A stretch of 64,000 nucleotides of DNA. Origin: JBCCGR01 sp039029195 (lineage in GTDB: Bacteria > Pseudomonadota > Alphaproteobacteria > Rhizobiales > Rhizobiaceae). Position 1 is the first letter of the stretch; each line of letters opens with the position of its first letter. This document shows, in pieces, positions 1 to 7,881 of this stretch. The stretch lies in NCBI GenBank assembly GCA_039029195.1, contig JBCCGR010000016.1:21615-85614 (forward strand). The letters are read 5' to 3'. The notes under the pieces were generated by a model that did no database searches, was not told the DNA's origin, and was given only the letters and a program-made list of their open reading frames with translations. The position numbers and the translations under genes are program-made.

Positions 1-1
1 C

Positions 2-121
2 AACCGCTACGGTCAGGTTCAGCATTACACACCAGCCGCAAAGTATTTTTACAACGGTCGGACCCAGCTTAGTCCGCCATACGTAACACCCAAGGCAGAA
101 ACTTCTGAATCCAACCGGTAG
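2..121 (+). CDS. 3' end of an unidentified coding region (partial)
   Basis: An open frame enters from the left edge and runs 39 codons to a TAG stop. The tail is rich in Tyr, Pro, Thr and Gln (for example QHYTPAAKYFYNG) and ends in a polar stretch, which would suit the C-terminus of a secreted or surface protein. The start lies outside the window and there is no recognisable motif. It could also be a chance open frame, since 39 codons is short. I give no function. Confidence 0.35.
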   Translation, partial: NRYGQVQHYTPAAKYFYNGRTQLSPPYVTPKAETSESNR

Positions 122-255
122 ATAAATTCGAGTCTTGCTCCATTGTGGGAGCCTATTTTTGCCCCAGGGAAAACCACAAAGGTGACGTGATAGGTGACTT
201 TAGGGATTTAAGCTGCTTTGATATTCAATAATTACAGATGCTTAATAGAAAAATA

Positions 256-346
256 TGGCGGAGAGACGGGGATTCGAACCCCGGAGACGGGAACACCGCC
301 TACACACTTTCCAGGCGTGCGCCTTCGACCACTCGGCCACCTCTCC
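256..346 (-). tRNA. tRNA-Ser (anticodon GGA)
   Basis: Read on the minus strand, a 91-nt sequence begins GGAGAGG and ends CTCTCCGCCA, so the acceptor stem pairs and the CCA tail is encoded. The T-arm GGGGTTCGAATCCCC is intact, the D-arm GTGGCCGAGTGG is canonical for tRNA-Ser, and the long variable arm typical of class II tRNAs is present. The anticodon loop CTGGAAA gives GGA (positions 310-312), which reads UCC/UCU serine codons. A TATATA box lies 21-26 bases upstream (367-372), but I see no convincing -35 element. Confidence 0.97.
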
Positions 347-719
347 GCATCACAAAGGATCGCGGATATATAGTCCGGAACCTTGCGTGAAGTCGGCGCA
401 CTATAGCCATCGGCGTTGCGCTTTCAAGTCATGTCGGCAGGCTAAACGACAAAAACTTGGCACCATGGGAAACGATCGAACCGCCGCTATTTTTCGTTTC
501 AAGTTTTGGTCACCAAAAGCGCTGGCTGGCCTGCTGAAACTAGCACTTTGACGGCAGGTTGCAGCATCCTGTTGCAATCTCGGCACGCAAGAAAAATATG
601 CGCCCAACGAAAGTTAAGGCCACATCTGCACATCTTGCATTCGCCATCATGTCGAATTAACCCGGTGCTTAAAGAAAGTCTCGTACACGCACTTGCTTAA
701 CGTTCGGACTGACCAAGAC
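347..719. other. intergenic region with no gene seen
   Basis: These 373 bases separate tRNA-Ser (minus) from the small membrane protein gene (plus), so they should hold the promoters of both. Short open frames on either strand have no codon bias, start signals or recognisable motifs, and I treat them as chance. Apart from the TATATA box near the tRNA, I see no clear terminator, repeat or RNA structure. Confidence 0.5.
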
Positions 720-1043
720 ATGTTCTCATTCATTGCCCGCGCCATCGCTGCGTTTTTTCTTGCCATCGCCATTGTTGCGGCTGTCATTGACATCACAAGT
801 TCCATCGCTGCTTCCGAGTGGGTGATCACCCCCCTGGGAGCCAGCTGGGCAAAGCTTAGCCTGACCTCCATTCAGGCCACCCAGGGCGCTATTCAGGGTT
901 ATATCCACCCCCTCTTGTGGGATCCGGTCATCCAAACCATATTGGGTTGGCCGACTTGGCTGATTTTTTCGATCCTCGCGCTCCTGTTTTATGCGCTGGG
1001 GCGCAAACGCCGGATCACCGGACGGCGCTTTAGCCGACGCTGA
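720..1043 (+). CDS. small two-helix membrane protein, unknown function
   Basis: A 107-residue protein with a hydrophobic segment at about residues 5-25, a second at about 75-95, and a basic C-terminal tail (GRKRRITGRRFSRR) that should stay in the cytoplasm. An upstream in-frame TTG (693) would add nine polar residues before the first helix; I prefer the ATG at 720 because the hydrophobic helix then starts at the N-terminus as expected. There is no clear Shine-Dalgarno sequence for either start. It lies 53 bases before msrA on the same strand and may be cotranscribed. Small proteins of this shape are common hypotheticals in Hyphomicrobiales; I recognise no catalytic motif. Confidence 0.7.
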   Translation: MFSFIARAIAAFFLAIAIVAAVIDITSSIAASEWVITPLGASWAKLSLTSIQATQGAIQGYIHPLLWDPVIQTILGWPTWLIFSILALLFYALGRKRRITGRRFSRR

Positions 1044-1096
1044 CCGCGAGCCGGTCGCACTTCGGCACAGCCCATTGTGAAGGGAACACAAAGCCC

Positions 1097-1756
1097 ATGT
1101 TTTTGCTTGACCGACTGCACGCCAAACTGAAACTGCCGGATGCGCAAAACCGTTTGCCGGGACGCGACGAGGCGTTGGATCCGGGCAAATGGCACCACGT
1201 AAACAGCGAAGCGCTGAAAGGCCCCTATCCCGAGGGCTCGGAAACCATCCAGCTTGGCATGGGCTGTTTCTGGGGCGCGGAACGAATTTTCTGGCAAACG
1301 CCCGGTGTCCATGTCACCGCGGTGGGTTATGCGGGCGGAACAACGATCAATCCTACCTATCAGGAAACCTGTACGGGTCTCACCGGTCACACAGAAATCG
1401 TGCTGGTGGTGTTTGACCCGACCAAAGTCTCTCGCGAGCGCATTCTGCAACTGTTCTGGGAATCCCATGACCCCACTCAAGGCATGCGACAGGGCAACGA
1501 TGTTGGGACACAGTATCGCTCGGCAATTTATTGCGAAAGTGATGAGCAACTTGCAGCAGCAAAAGCGTCCGCCGAGACCTATCAAAAAGCACTGAGTGCA
1601 GCCGGGCGCGGGCAAATCACAACCGAAATTGCGACTGACAAGACGTTCTATTTTGCCGAAGAGTATCACCAGCAATATCTCGCCAAAAACCCGGGCGGAT
1701 ATTGCGGGATCGGGGGAACGGGCGTTTCCTGCCCAGTGGCACCTCAATCGGCCTGA
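1097..1756 (+). CDS. msrA: peptide-methionine (S)-S-oxide reductase MsrA (cytosolic)
   Basis: This enzyme reduces the S-epimer of methionine sulfoxide in proteins and free methionine, using thioredoxin-type electrons. The active-site motif GCFWG is at residues 56-60 with catalytic Cys57, followed by the family blocks GYAGG, GHTE, FWESHDPTQ, GNDVGTQYRSAIY and AEEYHQQYL. The C-terminus carries further cysteines (GYCGIGGTGVSCP), suitable as recycling cysteines. The length of 219 residues fits the family. There is no signal peptide, so the enzyme is cytosolic, unlike the second MsrA at 39.2-39.9 kb. The family-typical extended N-terminus, with a KLPD...LPGRDE stretch, supports the ATG chosen. Confidence 0.96.
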   Translation: MFLLDRLHAKLKLPDAQNRLPGRDEALDPGKWHHVNSEALKGPYPEGSETIQLGMGCFWGAERIFWQTPGVHVTAVGYAGGTTINPTYQETCTGLTGHTEIVLVVFDPTKVSRERILQLFWESHDPTQGMRQGNDVGTQYRSAIYCESDEQLAAAKASAETYQKALSAAGRGQITTEIATDKTFYFAEEYHQQYLAKNPGGYCGIGGTGVSCPVAPQSA

Positions 1757-1767
1757 TCGCTCACTCG

Positions 1768-2151
1768 TTGACACGCTCAGAGTTCAACGCGTTTTGCGAA
1801 AGCCTTCCCGCAACCACAAAAGTGGTCCAGTGGGGAGGCGCGCATGTGTGGAAGGTGGGCGGCAAGATTTTTGCGATCTCTTCGCATTGGGGCAAGGACG
1901 ACGGAATTCCCGGCGATCCGAACAACCGCATTTCATTCAAATGCAGAGACTTTTCCTATCAATTGCTGATTGAGCAAGATGGCATCGTGCCCGCACCCTA
2001 TCTTGCCCGGGCAAAATGGGTGCAGGTCGAGGACCAGTCAGCTCTCACCACCGATGAGTTGAAAGCCTACATCTCAGCCGCCCACGACATCATCGCCTCG
2101 AAACTGACCAAAAAGGCCCGCGTGGAGCTTGGTCTTGAAGATCGAACTTAA
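1768..2151 (+). CDS. MmcQ/YjbR family protein (DUF419)
   Basis: A 127-residue protein of the YjbR/MmcQ fold, a small alpha/beta fold related to DNA-binding domains but of unknown molecular role. The family core is clear: TRSEFNAFCESLPATT at the N-terminus, then VVQWGGAHVWKVGGKIFAI and the C-terminal VPAPYLARAKWVQV. I start at the TTG at 1768 because family members begin exactly at this M-T-R/K-x-x-F block; the longer open frame would overlap msrA by 55 bases and adds unrelated sequence. It starts 11 bases after msrA. Its stop codon overlaps the mepA stop codon on the other strand within TTAA. Confidence 0.85.
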   Translation: MTRSEFNAFCESLPATTKVVQWGGAHVWKVGGKIFAISSHWGKDDGIPGDPNNRISFKCRDFSYQLLIEQDGIVPAPYLARAKWVQVEDQSALTTDELKAYISAAHDIIASKLTKKARVELGLEDRT

Positions 2152-3227
2152 CGCGCCGGACGGCGTTTTGGCAGCGGGATTGTCCCCTCGATAGACTCTT
2201 CCAGATTGGACGAAATGGCCCGTGCCGCCGCAGTTGTTGCAGCACCTGGCGCATAGGCGGCAGAATTGAACGTCACCTGAGCAAGTGTGGTCGGTGCGTT
2301 GGCGTTCAGCACCGTGCGGCAGGCCTGAGGCAAATCGGAAAGACGTGCCAGACGTTTGCGTTTCACTTTCACCGGTTTCTTCTTCTTGGCCGTCTTTTTC
2401 TTTTTCACTTTCTTCTTGGGCGCAAAGGCGACCTTGAACCACCAGTCGAGCGACGCGTCGCAGCCATCACCGCGCCCGACCGGAGCTTGCGCCTTGCAAC
2501 CGGGTGAGCCCGGACGGCAGGTGATGCGAATGTGAAAATGATAGTGGTGGCCCCAATAGGGTCTGACCTTTTGCAGCCAACGGCGATCGCCCCGCACCGT
2601 ATCGCAGAGTTTTTTCTTGATGCCGGGATGGACAAAAATACGCTGGGTTGCAGGGAATTGAGCCGCGTTACGCAAAACGGCTTCGTGCTGCCGGGTCCAG
2701 ATGCGGTCGTCGACCCGCACAGTTCCCTTTTTCAGCATCGAAATGGCACTCACACTTTCCCGCTGTGCTCGCGTAAATCGTTTGTTTGGCATGGGTCGCA
2801 GCCAGATATCGGTGTCCAACCCAACCTGATGGGAAGCATGGCCCGAGAGCATTGGCCCACCGCGCGGTTGCGAAATGTCACCGACCAGAAGTCCATTCCA
2901 GCCATCTTTCTTGGCACGCTTTGAGAGCTCAACAACGAGCTCAATCATATCCGGATGTCCCCAGCGCCGATTGCGCGACAATCGCATGGCTTGCCAGGTG
3001 GGCCCATCAATTGGCAATGCGACCCCGCCGGCGAGGCACCCTTTGTTGTAAAATCCGTGTGTCTGTGCCCTGATATGCGCGGGCAGCTTTTTGGCACCAA
3101 ACAGATATTTGGCGGCTTTCTGTTGCGCCTGTGCAGGTGGTGCAGACAGACTTAACGTGAACGGCAATGCGGCAGCAAATGCGATCAGAATTCCACGTAA
3201 GGAACTGGTCGTTGAACGAAAAAGCAT
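2148..3227 (-). CDS. mepA: penicillin-insensitive murein endopeptidase MepA
   Basis: A periplasmic zinc peptidase that cleaves D-alanyl-meso-diaminopimelyl cross-links in peptidoglycan. Residues 1-34 form a signal peptide ending AQA. The LAS-type metal site is visible: GHASHQVGLDTD gives His130, His133 and Asp140, and HYHFHIR supplies the C-terminal histidines. Conserved cysteine-bearing blocks (NKGCLAGG, GSPGCK, GDGCDASLDWW) match MepA. At 359 residues it is longer than E. coli MepA because of a lysine-rich linker (about residues 300-320) and an unrelated low-complexity tail, a form common in rhizobia. The frame is open further upstream, but the signal peptide and a GAAAGAGAG-like ribosome site set the start at 3227. 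It ends tail-to-tail with the YjbR-like gene, overlapping it by four bases. Confidence 0.95.
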   Translation of the reverse strand: MLFRSTTSSLRGILIAFAAALPFTLSLSAPPAQAQQKAAKYLFGAKKLPAHIRAQTHGFYNKGCLAGGVALPIDGPTWQAMRLSRNRRWGHPDMIELVVELSKRAKKDGWNGLLVGDISQPRGGPMLSGHASHQVGLDTDIWLRPMPNKRFTRAQRESVSAISMLKKGTVRVDDRIWTRQHEAVLRNAAQFPATQRIFVHPGIKKKLCDTVRGDRRWLQKVRPYWGHHYHFHIRITCRPGSPGCKAQAPVGRGDGCDASLDWWFKVAFAPKKKVKKKKTAKKKKPVKVKRKRLARLSDLPQACRTVLNANAPTTLAQVTFNSAAYAPGAATTAAARAISSNLEESIEGTIPLPKRRPAR

Positions 3228-3340
3228 GGCGACGTCACTCTCTTTCCCGAGCAACTCTTTCACGATGCTCGCTGATTCAACCGGCCTGATACCAGGGCCT
3301 CCACCCCGTCGGTCTGCGATTGAAACGACGTCTTTAGTGC

Positions 3341-3371
3341 CGTCATTTCGGCCTTTAGGGCCGGAATGACG
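3341..3371. repeat. CGTCATTNCGG-type hairpin repeat
   Basis: CGTCATTTCGGCC, a short loop and GGCCGGAATGACG form an inverted repeat with one mismatch. The motif CGTCATTNCGG recurs at 43971-44050 and in a diverged form at 45362-45375, always between genes. Palindromes of this type are dispersed in many Hyphomicrobiales genomes. Here it sits upstream of mepA. Confidence 0.75.
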
Positions 3372-3447
3372 AATCGAACGACGCGGTTCAGACCAAAACC
3401 TCCTCAATCTACCGATCAACTCCCCCTGCAATCAAGGGCAACGGGTT

Positions 3448-4074
3448 CTACCAGTGTTCAATTTCGAGTTCCGGCCAAAGAGTCTGTGCCCTTTTGCACT
3501 TCCGCTCGTGGGTCTCTTTGTTGTTGAGCAGGCGATTGGGAACCAGTCGAAAAGAGAATATCAGATCTAGACCATAGGGGGCGTAGACGGTCAGACTGTC
3601 ATCATCTTTCAGCCTCACGCCAATTGCATGGGTTTTGCTGGCAAAGCGGTCAATCCCTTCGCGAGAGGACGCAAGTGGCGGGTAGGCCTCGCCAAAATGG
3701 TCTTCGTACCAAAGATGAACGCGAGCCTGATTGCGCAGTTCAACCGGTGGCTCAATTGAACCCAGATGCTGATCCAGGCGCTGGATCTCGCGATCCTCGG
3801 CCTCATAAGAGCGGTCTCCATTCTCAAAGTAGAAGAGATCAATATCCTTCACACCATTCAGCGTCGGGCGATCGGTCAGCCGGTTCCAAACCATATTGTA
3901 GATCGCACCGGAAACCAGCCAGCAATCAGGCAAAGCCAGATCGCGAGCAGCCTCAAGCACCCGCATCAGTGTGGGCTCCTGCTGCACAAACGACATCAAG
4001 ACCGTGCGCTGTTCCGCTTCGGGCAGGCCTGAATATCTAAGATAATCAGCGTCGCCATGCTCCGAACCAGCCAT
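3448..4074 (-). CDS. nucleotidyltransferase-like protein (DUF925 family)
   Basis: A 208-residue protein of the DUF925 family, which is related to the nucleotidyltransferase superfamily. The family core is WLVSGAIYNMVWNRLTDRP followed by a KDIDLFYF strand, which resembles the acidic-pair metal site of nucleotidyltransferases; the blocks NQARVHLWYEDHFG and YAPYGLDLIFSF follow. The substrate is unknown. The ATG at 4074 starts at MAGSEHGDADYL; the open frame continues upstream across the sulfur-transport gene but there reads as shadow sequence. It lies 5 bases after the DUF6691 gene on the same strand and may be cotranscribed with it. Confidence 0.85.
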   Translation of the reverse strand: MAGSEHGDADYLRYSGLPEAEQRTVLMSFVQQEPTLMRVLEAARDLALPDCWLVSGAIYNMVWNRLTDRPTLNGVKDIDLFYFENGDRSYEAEDREIQRLDQHLGSIEPPVELRNQARVHLWYEDHFGEAYPPLASSREGIDRFASKTHAIGVRLKDDDSLTVYAPYGLDLIFSFRLVPNRLLNNKETHERKCKRAQTLWPELEIEHW

Positions 4075-4079
4075 CGCGA

Positions 4080-4520
4080 TCACGCAGATGCGGCCTGCTT
4101 GGTGATTGGGCCCGTGACACCGAATTGCCGGGCAAACCACATGCCCACGAGCATCGCGATTACGAACAGTATCGTTTCGGACCGGAAAAAAGGAACCGCT
4201 GTCATTGCAGGACCGGGACAATAACCACCCAGTCCCCAACCGGTGCCAAACAGAACAGATCCGCCAATCAATCGACCATCGATATCGCGTTTCGTCGGCA
4301 TCTGAAACACATCGGCAAAGAGAGGGCGAACCCGCCGACCGACAAGCCAGAAGCCGGGAAGTGCGACGGCAATTGCGCCACCCATCACGAAGATCAGGCT
4401 TGGGTCCCAGGCACCCGTGAGATCAAGAAAGTTCTGTACCTTGGCCGGATTGCCCATGCCGGAGATGATGAGGCCAAGACCAAAGACCAGACCAGCAACG
4501 AGACTTGCGATAATCTGCAT
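4080..4520 (-). CDS. YeeE/YedE (DUF6691) sulfur-transport subunit
   Basis: A 146-residue membrane protein with about four helices, half of a split YeeE/YedE-type transporter. The conserved GGYCPGPA motif carries the cysteine thought to relay sulfur in this family, and the N-terminal GLIISGMGNPAKVQNFLDL block is typical of the second half-subunit. YeeE-family proteins import thiosulfate or related sulfur compounds. The ATG at 4520 follows a strong GGAGGGG ribosome site and begins one base after the stop of the partner gene, so the two are translationally coupled. I infer a heterodimeric channel. Confidence 0.9.
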   Translation of the reverse strand: MQIIASLVAGLVFGLGLIISGMGNPAKVQNFLDLTGAWDPSLIFVMGGAIAVALPGFWLVGRRVRPLFADVFQMPTKRDIDGRLIGGSVLFGTGWGLGGYCPGPAMTAVPFFRSETILFVIAMLVGMWFARQFGVTGPITKQAASA

Positions 4521-4521
4521 C

Positions 4522-4947
4522 TCACGCCCCTCCCACATGCCGCAGCAGGTAGACGGTGATAAACCCGGCCGTCATGAACGTGATGGTCGCCACAATCGAA
4601 CGCGCCGAAAGGCGGGAGATGCCACATACCCCGTGGCCGGACGTGCAGCCTGCGCCAATGACCGAGCCAAGACCCACAAGCAGCCCGGCAATCACCACCG
4701 TGGCCGCACTGCCTGGAACCTGAATCGCTGGCATACCGGCAACCAGCCAGTAGATCGGTGCTGCCAATAACAGACCAACCACAAACGAAATCGAAGTGGA
4801 AACCCCGGACGAACCGGGCGGCAACAGACGCGAGACGATCCCACTGATGCCCGCAATGCGACCGGTCGACAAAAGCAACCAGATTGCCGATGCACCGATC
4901 ATCATTCCACCCAGCAGAGATGCAATTGGCGTAAATTCTGTTTCCAT
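4522..4947 (-). CDS. YeeE/YedE sulfur-transport subunit
   Basis: A 141-residue membrane protein, the first half of a split YeeE/YedE transporter. It carries the signature GAGCTSGHGVCGISRLS with two cysteines and about four hydrophobic helices. A GGAGG ribosome site lies before the ATG. Together with the following DUF6691 gene it forms a two-gene unit of the kind found beside persulfide dioxygenases or beta-lactamase-like hydrolases. Such enzymes are not present next to it here, so the sulfur substrate cannot be deduced. It starts 43 bases after pheT on the same strand. Confidence 0.9.
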   Translation of the reverse strand: METEFTPIASLLGGMMIGASAIWLLLSTGRIAGISGIVSRLLPPGSSGVSTSISFVVGLLLAAPIYWLVAGMPAIQVPGSAATVVIAGLLVGLGSVIGAGCTSGHGVCGISRLSARSIVATITFMTAGFITVYLLRHVGGA

Positions 4948-4990
4948 TATCTGCCTCCGTCCTATCTTTCCGGAGAATCCGGTTGAGCCG

Positions 4991-7405
4991 CTAGCCCCTC
5001 AAGGTCGCCCCTGTGGATTGACCAACTTTCTCAACAATGTTGGCAGCAACGGCATCAATTTCCTCATCCGTCAGCGTGGCAACGGTTGGCTGCAGTGTCA
5101 CTTCGATGGCCACAGACTTGCGTCCCTCACCAATAGAAGCACCGGCAAACAGATCAAACACCGAGACATCGCTGATCAATTTTTTGTCCGCACCCCGGGC
5201 CGCCCGCAAAATGCTGTCCGCGCTGACTGTGTCATCAACAACGAATGCAAAATCGCGTTTCACCGCCTGCAGTCCGGATATGCTCAACGGCGATTTGGTT
5301 TTCGTTGCTTTGCGTCGAGGCTGCGGAAGCGCATCCAGCATGATTTCAAAAGCAGCAATTGGTCCGTCCGCATCCAGCTTTTCGAGCGTGCGCGGGTGAA
5401 TTTCCCCAAAAGTACCAAGCACGACTTTCGGCCCAAGCTTGATTGAGCCCGAACGGCCAGGATGATACCAATCGGGAGCTTCGACGACGATCTGCACCTT
5501 TGTCGGATCTAGCCCGCAAGCCTCCAACACGCTCAACGCATCGGCCTTTGCCTGAAACACATCGACTCCAGAAGCCGAACCGGACCAATGACGACCGCCA
5601 CCGGCGTGGCGTGCTGTGTTGCGACGAATACCACCCGCGACCCGGTGCTGATCAGAAGGTTGGTCACCATGATAAACATGCGCCACTTCAAAAAGCGTCG
5701 AGTCGGGAAAGCCATGGTCCGCATTGCGCTGCCCTGCCATGATCAGCGACGGCAACAGGCTCGGCCGCATGTCCGACATGCCCGCGGCGATCGGATTTGA
5801 AAGCGTGAGGCTTGGATCACCTCCTCCGAAGAGTTTGGCCTGATCAGCAGAAATGAATGACCAGGTTACGGCTTCTGCCATGCCACGAACCGCCAGTGCC
5901 CGGCGTGCGTTGCGCGCCCGGATTTGACCGGTCGTCAAAATGGTCTCACCAATTGAACCATGCCTTGGCAATGGCTGGGATTCCACATTGTTGATGCCGT
6001 AGATGCGCATCACCTCTTCCACCAGATCGGCCTTGCCGAAAACGTCAGGCCGCGTGCTTGGCACGTTGACCTGATAGACGGGTGCAGAGCCGGAAACGGT
6101 AAAACCAAGCCGTTCCAGAATGACTTTTGCGGAATCAGCCTCCACGTCGATGCCAGTGAGGCGCTTGACTTCGGAAACGGGGAAATCGATCTCAAGCTTC
6201 GGTTCAGGAACGGCACCTGCCAGATGCACATCCGAAGGCTCGCCACCGCACATATCGGTGACGAGTTGCGTTGCATACTCCAGGCCTGGCAGATTGAAAG
6301 CCGGGTCCACGCCCCGTTCAAAGCGATAGCGGGCATCAGTAATGATCCCCAGATCCCGGCCCGAGCGTGCAATGTTCATTGGGTCCCAAAGCGCGGACTC
6401 GATGAGCACATTTTTGGTGTTCTCATCACAACCGGAATGCTCGCCGCCCATGATACCGCCAATGGATTCAACCCCATTGTCATCAGCAATCACAACGTGA
6501 TTTTCGTTGAACTTATAGGTCTTGCCATCAAGGCCAAGCACCTCGTCACCTTCGCGACCCTTTCTGACGACGAGATTTCCGGCAACCTTGTCAGCATCGA
6601 AAACGTGCAACGGGCGGCCCCGATCAAAAGTCACATAGTTGGTGATGTCGACCAGCGCAGAGATCGGTCGCAAACCAATTGCCAGCAGACGCTGCTGCAT
6701 CCATTTCGGTGATGGGCCGTTACTGATGTTTTTGACAAGCCGAAGTCCAAAAGCGGGGCAAAGCTCAGGCTCGCCCGGAAGGTCCAAATCAACGGTTACC
6801 GGGCAGGGATAGGAACCGGCTACTGGATTGATTTCCGGAGATTTCACAGTGCCAAGACCGGCAGCGGCCAGATCGCGTGCAATTCCCGCCACCCCAAGCG
6901 CGTCCGGGCGGTTTGGTGTGATGCCAATCTCGATGACCGGATCATCAAGCCCCGCATAGGCTGCATAGTCTGATCCGACAGGCGCATCATCCGGCAAATC
7001 GATGATGCCGTCATGTTCATCGGAAATTTCAAGCTCACGCTCGGAGCACATCATGCCGTGACTTTCGACACCACGGATATTGCCAACGGCAAGCGTGACA
7101 TCGATGCCGGGCACATAGGTGCCCGGGGCAGCAAACGCGCCTACAAGTCCGGCACGGGCGTTCGGTGCACCACAGACCACTTGAACAGGTTTGCCATCAC
7201 CGGTGTCAACGGAAAGGACACGCAGCCGATCTGCGTCCGGATGTTGTTCCGCGGTCAGCACCTTGGCGATCTTGAACGGCTTGAATGCCGAACGATCGTC
7301 GACCTCTTCAACTTCCAACCCGATCATGGTCAGGGTTTCGACGATTTCTTCGAGCGAGGCTTCGGTCTCAAGATGATCCTTGAGCCAGGAAAGTGTGAGT
7401 TTCAT
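4991..7405 (-). CDS. pheT: phenylalanyl-tRNA synthetase beta subunit
   Basis: The beta subunit of the alpha2-beta2 phenylalanyl-tRNA synthetase. At 804 residues it is full length. In order I see the N-terminal start KLTLSWLKDHL, the EMAP-type tRNA-binding domain (about residues 40-150, with QVVCGAPN), the B3/B4 editing region, the B5 domain, the catalytic-like core, and the C-terminal anticodon-binding FDX-ACB domain (FAFVVDDTVSADSI...VFDLF, about 705-800). The ATG at 7405 matches the family N-terminus. pheS lies upstream on the same strand, but an unrelated GFA-family gene is inserted between them. Confidence 0.98.
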   Translation of the reverse strand: MKLTLSWLKDHLETEASLEEIVETLTMIGLEVEEVDDRSAFKPFKIAKVLTAEQHPDADRLRVLSVDTGDGKPVQVVCGAPNARAGLVGAFAAPGTYVPGIDVTLAVGNIRGVESHGMMCSERELEISDEHDGIIDLPDDAPVGSDYAAYAGLDDPVIEIGITPNRPDALGVAGIARDLAAAGLGTVKSPEINPVAGSYPCPVTVDLDLPGEPELCPAFGLRLVKNISNGPSPKWMQQRLLAIGLRPISALVDITNYVTFDRGRPLHVFDADKVAGNLVVRKGREGDEVLGLDGKTYKFNENHVVIADDNGVESIGGIMGGEHSGCDENTKNVLIESALWDPMNIARSGRDLGIITDARYRFERGVDPAFNLPGLEYATQLVTDMCGGEPSDVHLAGAVPEPKLEIDFPVSEVKRLTGIDVEADSAKVILERLGFTVSGSAPVYQVNVPSTRPDVFGKADLVEEVMRIYGINNVESQPLPRHGSIGETILTTGQIRARNARRALAVRGMAEAVTWSFISADQAKLFGGGDPSLTLSNPIAAGMSDMRPSLLPSLIMAGQRNADHGFPDSTLFEVAHVYHGDQPSDQHRVAGGIRRNTARHAGGGRHWSGSASGVDVFQAKADALSVLEACGLDPTKVQIVVEAPDWYHPGRSGSIKLGPKVVLGTFGEIHPRTLEKLDADGPIAAFEIMLDALPQPRRKATKTKSPLSISGLQAVKRDFAFVVDDTVSADSILRAARGADKKLISDVSVFDLFAGASIGEGRKSVAIEVTLQPTVATLTDEEIDAVAANIVEKVGQSTGATLRG

Positions 7406-7423
7406 CGTCCTTGGATCTTTCAG

Positions 7424-7843
7424 TTAATCCGGTTTGATCATCAGTGTCGCATCGGTGCGGGGCAGATCATCGTGCATTTTGAGCCAACTGATCTGCCGTC
7501 CCGCAAAGGTATGGTAGGTGGGTGGATAGCGTTCCGGTTCGTCCATAAATCCGGTGTTGAAAAACGTCATATGGTCCGCACTCTTGTGTTCCTGCGCCAC
7601 TGGCGAACCACAATTGTTACAGAACAGACGTGACGCGGACCCAGCCGTATACCGGCTTAGGGTTGAAGCGGAATTCCAGACAATTGCTTGCTTTTCAAAA
7701 CCCACCGCGGCCAGCAACGGAGCTCCGGTTGCACGCCGACAATCGTCACAATGGCAATACACGCACAACTGAGGCTCTCCGGTCGCAGTGATATCGACCG
7801 AGCCGCAGCGACAATGCCCTTTGTGATGAATTTGGTGGGTCAC
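7424..7843 (-). CDS. GFA family (CENP-V/GFA) zinc protein
   Basis: A 139-residue member of the glutathione-dependent formaldehyde-activating (GFA) fold. All family zinc ligands are visible: CRCG near residue 11, the triplet CVYCHCDDC at about 28-36, and CNNCG near 75. The C-terminus has the DDLPRTDAT-type block seen in small GFA proteins. The prototype Gfa accelerates S-hydroxymethylglutathione formation, though most paralogues have no proven role. It lies 38 bases after pheS and 18 before pheT and should be cotranscribed with both, an unusual place for it. Confidence 0.92.
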   Translation of the reverse strand: MTHQIHHKGHCRCGSVDITATGEPQLCVYCHCDDCRRATGAPLLAAVGFEKQAIVWNSASTLSRYTAGSASRLFCNNCGSPVAQEHKSADHMTFFNTGFMDEPERYPPTYHTFAGRQISWLKMHDDLPRTDATLMIKPD

Positions 7844-7881
7844 AGGTTCAACCGAAATCTCGCGTTTGCCTCAAAATCAAA

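Noticed and set aside
401..700. Several open frames of 60-75 codons between the tRNA and the membrane protein gene
   Set aside because: Antiparallel to each other, without ribosome sites, hydrophobicity pattern or recognisable domains.
4969..4983. Short hairpin CCGGA-GAA-TCCGG between pheT and the YeeE gene
   Set aside because: Only five base pairs and no T-run; too weak to call a terminator.
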